DNA of 64,000 nt from positions 1,178,001 through 1,242,000 of the forward strand of contig VLTN01000001.1 of NCBI GenBank assembly GCA_008330645.1, in the 5' to 3' direction. This stretch comes from Cafeteria roenbergensis. Taxonomy: Eukaryota; Sar; Bigyra; Bicosoecida; Cafeteriaceae. This document shows positions 1-10,017 of this stretch, one piece after another. How positions within the stretch are numbered: the first letter of the stretch is position 1; every line of letters begins with the position of its first letter. A model generated the notes under the pieces. The model was not told where the DNA came from. It saw nothing but the letters and a program-made list of their open reading frames with translations, and made no database searches. A program made the translations under genes and the position numbers.

Positions 1-1826
1 CCTCGGCCGGGCCCGCTGTGCCGCGGGGGGACGGCCCCGCTGTTGCCCTGTCCGAGCCCCGATCGGCTGGCCGGCTGCCCTCGGAGAAGGACACATGGCC
101 ACCCTCCGCGGCGGAGCGCAGAGTCGCGGCGCGGGCGTCCACGTTGGCGGCTGCCGCAGCTGCGGGGATGGTTGTGATCCACTGCACCGCCCGCGCAAAC
201 TCGCCGTAGGCTACGGCGGAGTCGGGCTTCAGCTCCGAGCCGGTGGGGCGACCGAGTGCCGCCTGCGCCGCAGCCGATGCCTCCAGGAGGGACTTGAGCT
301 CCGCCGGGGGCACGTCGACTCCCTGCTGCTTCAGGCCCCGCTGAAGGGACGCCAGCGTGACGCGGCCTCCCGGTTCGCGTGGGAGGCGGAGCCACGCCTC
401 GCGCAGGTTGCGCTGGCGCAGGCCAAGGCCCTCCTGAAGCTTCGCCGAGGCGTCGGGCTGCGGCGGCGCCACGACGGAGGCTGCGGCAAAGGCGGCATCC
501 CCGGCCGCCGGCGGTCCGCACGACGACGCCCCCTTGAGAGGCACGCAGTCCTCCGTGAACTGGCGGCCGTCGGCGTCGTCCTTGGCAGAGGAGGGGATCA
601 TTGGCGAAGGCGGGCGCGAGCCTGCGCCGCCGCGTGACTCTGAGTTGCCCCAGCTGCCCCCGCTTCTACCCGCTCCCGTGGAATTGCGGCGGCCCCTAGT
701 GCGGGCGGTTCCAGTCAGCAGCGGGGACGCAAGCCCGGCTGGGATGAGCTCGCCGCTCGGGCTGATGCGCCCGGCAGTCGAGCGCCGGCGCTGGCGCCGG
801 AAGCGCAGCAGCCTTGCCATGTCCGCCTCCTCGCGGCGAGTGTCCGCCAGGCCGGACTGGCCGTGGATGAGCGCGGCGGGGACCCGGCTCTGGTGGCCGG
901 TCTGGAAGCCGCTCACTGTGGTTGCAACTCTCGCCTTGCCAAGCCCCACGTTGTCCGACGTGCCCGCGAGGTCGCCGCCCTGGGCCTGGATGTGCGACGC
1001 AAACTGCAGGCGGGGGCCGAGGGTCGCGGGCGGGTGAGATTGGTGAGGGGGCGAGGACGAGCGCCGAGCTCATCAGAGGCTGCTGCTGATCAACGCGCAC
1101 CGGCGCACGGCAAACCGGCGCGGCGACGCAGGAAACCGGCGCGCAAGGGACGGGCGGTCTCAGGGAGGCGCGCGCACGCACGTGTCGGCGCGGCATGACT
1201 GGCCGCGAGCCAAGAGGCCTCGCGCGCGTCACTCGTCGGGCCTGCCTGCCCCCCCAGCGCAAGTGAACGTGCCGTCTCGGCGGCGCAGGGCGCGGCTGGT
1301 CAGAGCGCGGTCGGGAAGCAGAGTCATAGTTTGTGACTCGCGAAGCCATGGGCGTGCGTGCCTGTGACCGGCAGACCGGCCCCGCGCGCCCCAAGGCGCC
1401 AGCGGCGGCGGTGGGGGACTGTTGACGCCGGGGAATGCGGGAGGCAGTGCGCGCCGCTTGCAGCCGGGACAACAGCCGGGGGGGAATGGGTGGGGGGCAG
1501 AAAGCCAGTTGAGGCTGCTCACCTTTTGGGGGTTGCGGCGGACGCCGCCGACGGCCTCGGGCGCCCGATAGTCCACGCCCATGCGGTCAAGCTCGGCGGT
1601 GAGGCCGTCATACTGCGGCCGGCATCGCATGCACAGCCACGGGAGGGGTGGGGAGCTCGCTGTGGGCGCCGACGCGCTGGTTGCGCCAGCACCCTCTCGC
1701 TGCTGCGGCCTGCCAGCTTACATCGAACGGGCCGAGCGGCTGGTCCGCGCGCGCCGCAACCTTGCCCCCGCGGCCCCGGCGCTGGAGCTTGTCTACGGCC
1801 ACTGCGGCAGGGCTGAACCGCTCCAT
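1..1826 (-). CDS. EF-hand-like protein, spliced, partial at left edge
   Basis: Reconstructed on the minus strand from three exons: 1826-1722, 1612-1523, and 1003 down past position 1. Introns are 1721-1613 (GTAAGC...CAG) and 1522-1004 (GTGAGC...CAG), both phase 0. The frame stays open through all joins for about 399 residues, which a chance ORF would be unlikely to do. The start ATG at 1826 gives MERFSPAAVAVDKLQRR. Exon 3 carries helix-loop-helix text around REPGGRVTLASLQRGLK (about positions 350-310) and a second helix pair ending YGEFARAVQWI, in the style of degenerate EF-hands; a canonical DxDxDG calcium loop is not visible, so calcium binding is doubtful. Between them lies a Gly/Ser/Arg-rich linker. 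The 3' end lies outside the window. It is head-to-head with the CEP135 gene, 622 bp apart. No specific family recognised. Confidence 0.7.
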
Positions 1827-2448
1827 CCTGGACAGCGGCAACACCCGTCCCGGGCGGGGGACCGACTGAGACCGGATCAGCGACGTCCGGCCGAACGCGG
1901 TGCCCTGCGACGCCTCCATTGCAGTCGCGAGCCTTGGTTCGACGCGAGCGACTCGCTGGCCTGCCGCCGTGGCCAAGCCAGAGTGAGCGCTCCCGCGGCC
2001 GCCCCCTGGGTGGCACAGCGGCCGGCAGAGCACGAACGGATCAGGCCGCAAAATTGCGCCAGCGTGTGGGCAACCGCTGGGCGGGGCCAGCTCTGGCCCG
2101 CGCGGCCGCTTGCGGGCTCCCACACGCGCGTTCCTCCGGCCCTGGCTGGCCGGCCGCCCACCCATAGCTGCTGCGGCCTCGCCTTCCGCGCCGGGGTCTC
2201 TTCGCTCGGCGAAGCAGGTCTCTGGGACGTCCACCCCACCGGCTGTTGCACTCGCCGCGTCGCGCGCGATCGACCAAGCCGCAGGCGCGGCTCTGCCGGG
2301 CGCTCGGCAGGTTTGAATGGGACGCAAGGCCGCCCAAGTCGGGCACCGAGGCCAGGGTGCGCAGCGCGCGCGAGCCGCAGGCCCCGTGCGAGCCTGCCGG
2401 GAACCCTCGCGTCCGTGACGTACCCGCGTGGTCGGGGAGCGTCCAGCC
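1827..2448. promoter_or_regulatory. Divergent intergenic region, EF-hand-like gene / CEP135
   Basis: A 622-bp gap between two outward-pointing genes, so it probably holds both promoters. I see no TATA-like element, RNA gene or convincing exon. Open frames exist on both strands but their translations are Arg/Pro/Ala-rich and resemble nothing; they are what GC-rich non-coding DNA gives. An extra 5' non-coding exon of either gene cannot be excluded. Confidence 0.4.
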
Positions 2449-5400
2449 ATGGACATTGCCGCGCAGCAGGAGTTTGTGGAGCTCCGGCGGCAGCTCGAGG
2501 CGTTTGAGTACCGCGAGCCGCTCGGCATCGAGTCCGCCCCGCTCGCGAGGCGGCTCCTGGACGACCTGGTGCTTACGACCGAGAACTATGAAGGCCTCTT
2601 GCACCGAACCGAGGATGCCGAGAGGGATGCCGCAATGCTTCGCGACCGACTCGAGCCCCTCAACCGCGAGAACCGCCGGCTGGTGCAGGAGAACAACCAG
2701 GTGAGGCGACGCGCGGGCCCCCTGCCCCGCAGCAGGCTGTGCGACGCGCACATACGCAGGGGGAGCCAGCGGCTCGGCCGCGGTGGGCCTGCGTGCCAAG
2801 CTGTGCAAGGCAGTGCTGGCGGCCCTGATCGCAACTGGCAAAAGTCGCTGGGCGCTCCGCGACCTGCTGCGCCGCTGAGCCAGTGGCCCTGCGACCCCCC
2901 CCCCTCTCTTCCCCCCTCGCGCCCGCGCAGCTGCACATGGATGCCATCGACTCTGCCCGCGAGCGCGACGGGCGGTTGGCGGACCTTGAGCTGCAAGTGC
3001 AGTCCGAGCGCGACCGCGCGTCCGAGGCCCAGTTTTTGCTTGAGCGCGCCCAGGCCGAGACGCGCGCGCGGGACCTGGCGCTCGCTGCGTTGGAGGACCG
3101 CTTCCGTCGCATCCAGCGCCAGGGCCTGCAGGCGGCCGCCCTCCGGGGCGTGGCCGAGGCGGAGGGCTTGGCGGACGACTTCGACACGCAGGGCGAAGCG
3201 GACGACGAGGCGAAGGAGGCAGCGGCGTCAGCGCTGCGCGCAACCTCGGACGAGTGGCGCCGCCGCCTCGCGGCCGCCGAGGCCCAGCACGAGGCGCTGC
3301 AGGGCGACCTGGCCCAGGCACGCAGGGAGGCTGCCAGGGCGCGGGCGCAGCTGGCGGCGCAGCAGGACGCCACCGCCGCTGCCGCTGCGTCGGCGGCCGA
3401 AACGCACTCCGACCGTGGCGGCTCGGGGCGGGGCGATTCGGGGGTCCCGCGCAGCGACGCCGAGGCCGCCGTGCAGTCGCTGCGCGAGCAGGTGGAGCTC
3501 CTGACGCAGGAGCTCGCGGCCCGCGACGAGGCCGACGCTGCCATGAACGCCGCCCTTGGCACTCAGCACGATGGCTCTGCCCACGCGGGCTCCTTTTCGG
3601 GCGCAGCCAGCAGCGCAGTGGACGCGGCGGAGGCAGAGCTGGGCTCGAAGGAGCTCTACCGGCGGCTCCTGGCGTCCCGATCGGCCCACGAGGCCGCGGA
3701 GGACCGGGCGAGGGAGGCCGAGGAGGCGGCCGACTCGCTCCGGTCGGCGCTGCGCAAGGCAGCCGCGGCTGCCCGCGCGGCCGGGGCGCGCGGCAAGGCT
3801 GCTGCCGGCGGGGGCGCTGCTGCCGGCGGGGGCGCTGCTGCCGGCGGGGGCGACGCCGATGCGACGCTGGAGCGCTCGGCGGAGGAGTCGGGTGACGACG
3901 ACGAGGCGCTGATGGCGCTGGCTGGGGGCGACGAGGGGGACATCGGCGGCGCTGCCGGTGGGGCGTCGTGGCTGGAAGAAGCGGCATCTGGCGGGGCGGG
4001 GGCGCGCCGCTTGCAGCGGGCCAAGGAGGCCGCTGAGGCCGCGCGCGACGAGGCGGCGCGGCTGCGCAGCCTGCTGGCGGAGCGGGACGCGGAGGCGGCT
4101 TCAGCCGCGGAGACGCTGCGCGCGGCGCGGGCGGAGGCCGGGCGGTGGGAACGGCGGTTCGAGGAGGCCAGGGCGAGGGCGGAGCGGGCAGCGGAGGCGG
4201 AGGCGGAGGCGCGTCGCGAGCAGGAGCGGGCGGCGTCGGAGCGGGACGGGGCGCGGCAGGAGGCAGCTGCCGCGAGGCGGGCTGCAGCCGAGACGGCGAG
4301 CGGGGCGGACGCGGCGCGGCGCCGGGCCGACGAAGCGGAGGGCGAGTCCGAGGGTCTGCGCCCCGCCCTGACGGCGGCGGTGCGGTCCGCTGAGGAGCAG
4401 CGGGCGAGGGCGGAGGAGGCGGAGGCGGCGGCGCGGTGCGCGCGCGAGGAGGCGGAGCGCCGCGAGCGCGAGGCGTCGGCTCTGCGGTCGGACCTTTCGG
4501 CGACGAGGCAGCGTCTCTCCGTCGCAGAGGCGCGGGCGGCCGAGGCCGTTGAGGCGGCGTCGCTCGCAAGGGCGCAGAGCGACGCTGCGGCCAGGGCCGC
4601 GGCCTCTGGGCAGGAGCGGGAGGAGGCTGCCGCGGCGCGGGCTGCCGCGGCCGCGGAGGAGGCGAACGAGGCCAGGGGGCGGGAGGCCGCGGCCCGGGAG
4701 GAGGCCGAGGCCGCCAGGCGCCGCGCCGCCACGGCCGAGCGCGAGGCCGCGGCAGCGAGGGCGGCAGCAGCGGAGGCGCGCGAGGCCGCCGCGGCCACGG
4801 GCATAGGGTCGGCGGACGACGCCGCGGCCCTTCGCCGTCGCGTCGGGGAGTCGCTCCGGCGGGCGGAGGAGGCGGAGAGCCGCGCCGCCGCTGCAGTGCG
4901 GGCTCGCGAGCGGGCGGAGCGTGACGTCACGGCGGCCGGGGCTCGGGCTGACGCCCAGCACGCCGCCGCCGTGCAGAGCGCGGAGGAGGCCGCCGCCGCC
5001 CAGCGCCGCGCGGAGGAGGAGAGGGCCGGCCGCGAGGCCGCCGAGGCCCGGACTGCCGCCGCACAGGCAGAGCTGGAGCACACTTCGGCGCTGCTACGGC
5101 AGGCACAGCGAGCGGCAGAGGCCCGCGGGGAGCAGGCCGAGGCGGGCAGCGGGGAGGCGCGGCGGCTTCGGGAGGCGGTCAAGGCCGCGGGGCGCGAGGC
5201 TGCGGCCGCCGAGGCCAGGGCGGCCGAGGCCGAGGCCCGCGCGAGGGAGGCTCGCTCTGCCGAGGAGCGGGCGACGAAGCGGGCAGCTGACGCCGAGGCC
5301 GCCCGCGCGCGGGCCGACGCGGAGAGCCTTCGCTCGGCAGGGGCGGCAGCGGACGCCGAGCGGCGCCGCGCGACGGCCGAAGCCCGAGCCGAAACCGCGG

Positions 5401-7232
5401 AGGCAGCTGCGCTGCGGGCGGAGGAGGCGGCGGCGGAGGCTGCGCGCGTCGCTGACCGGGATGGCGCCGCCCGCGCCGCAGCCGACGAGGAGGTCGCAGG
5501 CATGCGTGCGCTCTTTGCGCAGCTGGACTCGTCGCGGCTGCAGCTGGAGCGGCGGACGGCGCAGGCGGCGCAGCTGGCGGAGGAAGCGGCGAGGGGGCGC
5601 GACGAGGCGCAGAGGCGGGCGGAGGCGCTCGCTGCCCAGTGCAGAGCGGCGGAGCGGCGGGCGGAGGACGCGGCGGAGGGGGCGGAGGAGGAGGCGCGGC
5701 GGCGCGAGGAGGCGCAGGCCCAGGCCCGCCTGGCAGGGTCCAAGCTCGTCGAGGCGCAGGGGCAAGTCGCGAGCGCGCGCCGGGCCGCGGAGCAGGCCCG
5801 GGACGGCGAAGCCGCGGCCAAGGAGGAGACGAACCGCCTCGCGAGGGAGCTGGACGGGGCCACGCGCGAGGCGGCGGCGCTGCGGCGCGCGCTGGAGGAG
5901 GCCCGCGCGCGGGCGGAGGAGGCGGCCAGGGAGGCGGAGGAGCGCCGGGACGAGGTGGCGGCGGCCGGGTCTGACTTGCAGGCGCTGGCGAGGCAGGGGC
6001 AGGAGGTGGCGGCAGAGGCGGCAGCAGAGCGCAGGGCGCGCGGCGCGGCGGAGGCCCGGCTGGAGGCCGCGGCGGAGGCCCTCGCCGCGGCCCGACAGAG
6101 GGCAGAGGACCTGGCGGCGGAGAAGGGCGCCCTTCGTCGGCGCTACGAGGAGGTCTGCGGAGAGCGGGAGGCCCTGCTGCTGCAGGCGCAAGCGGGCGAG
6201 GACGAGCGGGCTGCGCTGGAGAGGCGCGTCACGGCGCTGCGCAGCGACTCTGACGGCGTGCGCAAGGCGCTGGAGGAGGAACAGGCGGCGCGGCAGGCCG
6301 CGGAGGCGGCGGCTGCGTCTCTCGAGCGCAGCCTGGACGGCCTGACGCACGAGCTGGCGGCCCAGCGGGGAGCAGCGCGCTCCACGGAGGAGGAGGCAGA
6401 GCGGCGGCGGCGGGAGGCGGAGGCCGCAGCGGGCGCAAGCAGGTCGGCAACGGCCGCCACCGCCGCGCTGCGCCAGCAGCTGATGGAAGCGCGCGCCGAG
6501 GCCCACGACGCCCACACGAGAGCCCAGCGCGACCGCGAGCTCCGCGACGAGGCCGGGGCGGCGGCCCGCGACGCCGAGACGCGCGTGGCACGGCTTGAGG
6601 CCCTGCTGGCGGAGCAGCGGTGCCTCCTGGCCGAGGCAGAGGCCGACGCGGCGGCGTGGCAGGCCGAGGCCGAGGCCGCGGAGCAGCGGGCGGAGGCGGA
6701 CCGGAGCCGCCGCTCCGAGGCCAGCGACGCAACGTCGGGCGCGGCAAGCTCGGCGGCGTCCCACGCTGCCGCGGCCGCCGCCGCAGACGCCGCGGCCGAG
6801 GCGGCCTCGCGCCGTCTGGCGGACGAGTCGGCTGCCGCTGTGGTCGCCAGCATGGAGCAGGAGCGCGTGGCGCTCCTGAACGACGTGGCTGCAGCCCTGC
6901 GTCGCATCCACTGCGCCATGGACGCGGGAGGGGCGCGCCGCCCGCAAGGCCAGGATGGCGGCGGCGGCGGCAGTAGCGACAGCGGGAGCGGCGGGAGCGC
7001 GGAGGCTGCCGAGGAGGCGCTGCTCCAGAGCGAGAGCGCGGCAGCGAGTCGCGACGCGCTCTGGAACTGGGCCGCGCTCATTGAGGAGCGGGCCGAGGCG
7101 CTGGGCGCTGAGCTGCGGCGCCTGGAGCGCAGGCAGCAGGCCCTCCGAGAAGCGAGCAGGGGCGAGGGCCGGAGCCTGGCGGACCGGCGCGAGGCGCTGC
7201 GCATGTCGCTCTCCAGCGTCGGCGCGGACTGA
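2449..7232 (+). CDS. CEP135: CEP135/BLD10 centriole cartwheel protein
   Basis: Two exons, 2449-2700 and 2931-7232, joined in phase 0 across a 230-bp intron (GTGAGG...CGCAG); 1,517 residues. The first ~130 residues match the conserved N-terminus of CEP135/Bld10: [20 protein letters not shown], then [16 protein letters not shown], then [17 protein letters not shown], continuing after the intron with [20 protein letters not shown]. The family links the SAS-6 cartwheel to the centriole/basal-body microtubules and is needed for cilia. The rest is an almost unbroken coiled coil of Ala, Glu, Arg and Asp, longer than human CEP135 (about 1,140 residues), with a Gly/Ala (AAGGG)n insert near 3800-3850 and a Ser/Gly patch near 6960. 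Start chosen at ATG 2449; a GTG seven codons upstream is unlikely. The splice is essential: the large downstream ORF alone lacks the diagnostic N-terminus. Confidence 0.88.
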
Positions 7233-8038
7233 CCGGACCCGTCGCCCAGATGCGACCAGCGTCGCGCCCTGCCCTGCCCTGCGGCGCCCTGCCTCGCGTG
7301 CCGCATGCATTTGCGCGTGTGAGATGTGTTGTGTGCTGACCATTCGTGTCATTCGACTTTTGCGTGGAGAATTGGCCGGACTTCTCGCTCGAGGCTGCAG
7401 GTGCCAGCCAATCGGTGGCCACGAACGACGCCGCGAGACCGACCACCATCGGCCGACGCCGGCATTGCCGGAAGCGGGGAGAATCCGCGCCCCAGGCCGC
7501 GCTTCGAGCGGTGCGCGGATTCACAGCCACGCCCCATCGCGCGTCGTCCCCCGTGCATCCTGCGAAGCCGCGCGCTGCAGCAGCGCGCCAGCCGAAGCGG
7601 TCGCGACCACTGCCTTCTGTGTAGACGGGGCCGAGGACGCGCGCCGCCCGATAGCTTGAGCAGCGCTGCAGCCTCTCGTGGCGCGGACGCAGACCCCAGC
7701 GTCGCCGGCCGGTGGGGCGCGCGTTGCCATGCAAGTGCGGGAAGCGCCCGCGACCGGCGCGCGACGGGAACCGACTCCGCACGGCGAGCTCGCTTGAGCT
7801 GCCACGAGGGACCCAGGCCCTTGTCTGCGATACGCCGTTCGGCCCCATGCCATGCACGACCACCCACCCTTGCCGGCCACGCCTCGTGAGCCGAGGGCTC
7901 GGCCGTGGACGCAAGCGCTGTGTTCCGAAGCATCGGGCGCAAGTATTCCACTCCAGAACAATATCCGCAGTCTCCACGTGGTGCGTGAGCCGCCCGGAAC
8001 GTCACACTCCAGCAGCTCCGCGGACCAGGGGCCTCGGT
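7233..8038. other. Intergenic region, CEP135 to DnaJ-thioredoxin gene
   Basis: 806 bp. The first 150 bp are relatively AT-richer (TTGTGTGCTGACCATTCGTG around 7328) and probably hold the CEP135 3' UTR. The rest should contain the promoter and 5' UTR of the downstream gene. No RNA gene or supported exon seen on either strand. Confidence 0.4.
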
Positions 8039-9698
8039 ATGAGGCTCCTCGTTGCGCTCCTGGTGTTCTCCCTTGCCTCCATCGTGCAGGGGGGGCGAGA
8101 CTTTTACAAGATCCTGGGCATCCCCAGGTCGGCATCGCAAAAGCAAATCAAGAAGGCGTACCGCAAGGCCGCGATGGAGTGGCACCCGGACAAGCACCCG
8201 GACGACCAGGAAACGGCAAACGCCAAATTCATCGAGATCAACAATGCCTACGAGGTCCTCTCGGGTGAGCTGCTGCTGCTGCTGCTGCTGCCTGCGAACG
8301 TCGGCCGCGCCGGCTCGCCTCGCAATGCTGAGGCATCGCCCCCCCTTGCGCGCGGTTGCGACGCCCCCGCCTGGACCGCAGACGAGGAAAAGCGCGCAGC
8401 ATACGACCAAGGCGGCGAGGAAGGCATGGCCGGAGGTGGCGGCGGCGGGCCTGGCGGGGGAGGCCAGCCCCACGGCCATCCAGGTGGCGGTGCGCAGACT
8501 TGGACGTTCCACTCGGGCGGGGGCGGAGCGAGGGCGGGAGGAGGGCCGTCCTTCTCTGACCCGTGGAAGGTCTTCCAGTCCTTCTTCGGGCAAGGGGGCG
8601 GGCCGGGCGGCGGGGGCGGCGGCATGCCCTTCGGCGGCGGCATGCCTTTCGGCGGCGGGGCGGGCGGCGGAAGGGCTCCTCGCCGCGCCGGCCACCCGGC
8701 TGGCGGCAGTGGTTCCTACTCCGGCTCTGCTGATGTGACGGTCCTCTCCCCGGCAACGTTCGCAAAAGTGGCTGACGCGGCCAAGCGCGGCTCCAGGGTC
8801 TGGCTCGTGAAGTTCTACAGCCCATCGTGTCCCGTGAGTCTGCCCAGGGCCGGTGCTGCGCACGCCCTCGGCCCTGGCCAGTAAGCGCCCCCCCTCTTGC
8901 TGTGCGTCGCGCGGCCGCCCACGGCGCTGTGTGGCTCTCGGCAGCGCTCCTGGTCATACTGCTATCCCGCCCGGTCTCGTGAATCAGCCCCCGTCGGGCT
9001 CGCTGGCCACTGCTCGTCTCCCGTCGTCGTTGCTCGCTCGCTCGCTTGCCCCGCAGCACTGCCAGTCCATGGTCAAGGACATCAACGCCCTCGGCAAAGG
9101 CCTCCGCGGCGCCGCTCGCGTTGGCGTGGTGGACTGCACGCAGCACAGCGACGTCTGCAGCGCGCAGGGCGTCAGGGGGTACCCGACGATCAAGACGTTC
9201 GGCCCGCAGGGGGAGCAAGACTACGCAGGGTCGCGGTCGGCCGGGGGCATGCGCAATGCCCTGGTCGGCCTCATCCCAGACGGCGTGGTTCGCGTTGTGT
9301 CGGGGAGCAACGCTCGTTCGCTGCAGGCCCTGCGGGAGCGGTTCTGCGTGGGCCGCGCCGGGAGCAGGCGCAAGGCCTGCGTCATCCTGCTGTCCAGCCG
9401 CTCCCAGCCGTCCCCGCTCTTCAAGGCGGTGGCTGCGCACGTTGCAGACCTGGAGGCCGAAGGAAAGTCCTCCAGCTCCAAGCTCACCTTCGTCCATGTA
9501 GACGTGGGTCTCAAAGGCTCGAAAGCAGCCCTGGCCATGGGCGCCCTGGGCATGAAGCGAGACAAGGCTGCGAGCAAGAGCCCGCTGGCACTGCTGCATG
9601 AGGAGGGGCAGTCCGCGCACACCGAGAGCTCGCCAACGTACTCGAGCATCCTCTCGTGGATCAAGGCCGAGGCGCGCAAGCTTCGCCGGGGCAAGTAG
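8039..9698 (+). CDS. Secretory DnaJ-thioredoxin (ERdj5/DNAJC10-like) protein
   Basis: Three exons, 8039-8264, 8382-8833 and 9057-9698 (439 residues); introns GTGAGC...CGCAG (phase 1) and GTGAGT...CGCAG (phase 0). An N-terminal hydrophobic signal peptide ([19 protein letters not shown]) is followed at once by a J-domain, [20 protein letters not shown], with the HPD motif in [10 protein letters not shown] that activates Hsp70. A Gly-rich linker (about residues 90-190) leads to a thioredoxin fold: [16 protein letters not shown], where the second intron falls inside the CPHC redox active site, then GVVDCTQ and [14 protein letters not shown] with the cis-proline. A second, redox-less thioredoxin-like half may follow. 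It likely acts in the ER lumen with BiP on disulfide-bonded clients. The C-terminus RKLRRGK lacks a KDEL-type signal, so retention is unexplained. Family identity is good; exact orthology to ERdj5 versus other J-thioredoxin proteins is open. Confidence 0.85.
8269..8291 (+). repeat. (GCT)n microsatellite inside intron 1
   Basis: About seven GCT units directly after the GTGAGC donor of the first intron of the DnaJ-thioredoxin gene. Read through, it would encode a Leu run, which is how an unspliced prediction gives a spurious LLLLLLL stretch in the middle of the J-domain. Confidence 0.85.
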
Positions 9699-10017
9699 CC
9701 GCCCCGCGGCGCGGACTTGGCCAAGACGCGCACGCGCTGCGGTAGCATGCTGTTGAAGGTCTCGGCGCGGCGCGGTTGGGCGTGACTGTGTGCTATTTGA
9801 TCTGTGCGTGTCCGCTGCACAATTCAGGCGCCGCACACGCAATCAGCATCTGTCGGTGGCAGAGCAGGTCAACTGTCGCCCCTTGGCTGTTGCCGGGCTG
9901 GCGGAGGGGTCACTGGCGCCACCCCGGCGGCTCCCTGCCTCCTCGACCACCCCAAGGCCCGGCCCTCGCTGTTGCAGTGGGTGCGGCGAGCCTGCAGCTG
10001 GTCGCGAGGACCAAACC
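9699..10017. other. Intergenic region, 319 bp
   Basis: Lies between two tandem plus-strand genes. Nothing recognised; presumably the 3' UTR of the DnaJ gene and the promoter of the next. Confidence 0.4.

Noticed and set aside
2041-4569. 842-codon minus-strand ORF opposite CEP135
   Set aside because: Proline/arginine-rich shadow of the GAG/GCG codon pattern on the sense strand; no conserved segment. CEP135 on the plus strand is firm.
8269-8291. Poly-leucine stretch within the J-domain protein
   Set aside because: It is the (GCT)n repeat of an intron; with the intron removed, the J-domain continues as [14 protein letters not shown].
7349-8863. 504-codon minus-strand ORF over the DnaJ-thioredoxin gene
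   Set aside because: Runs antisense through the J-domain, an intron and the Gly-rich linker; no recognisable motif in the part outside that gene.
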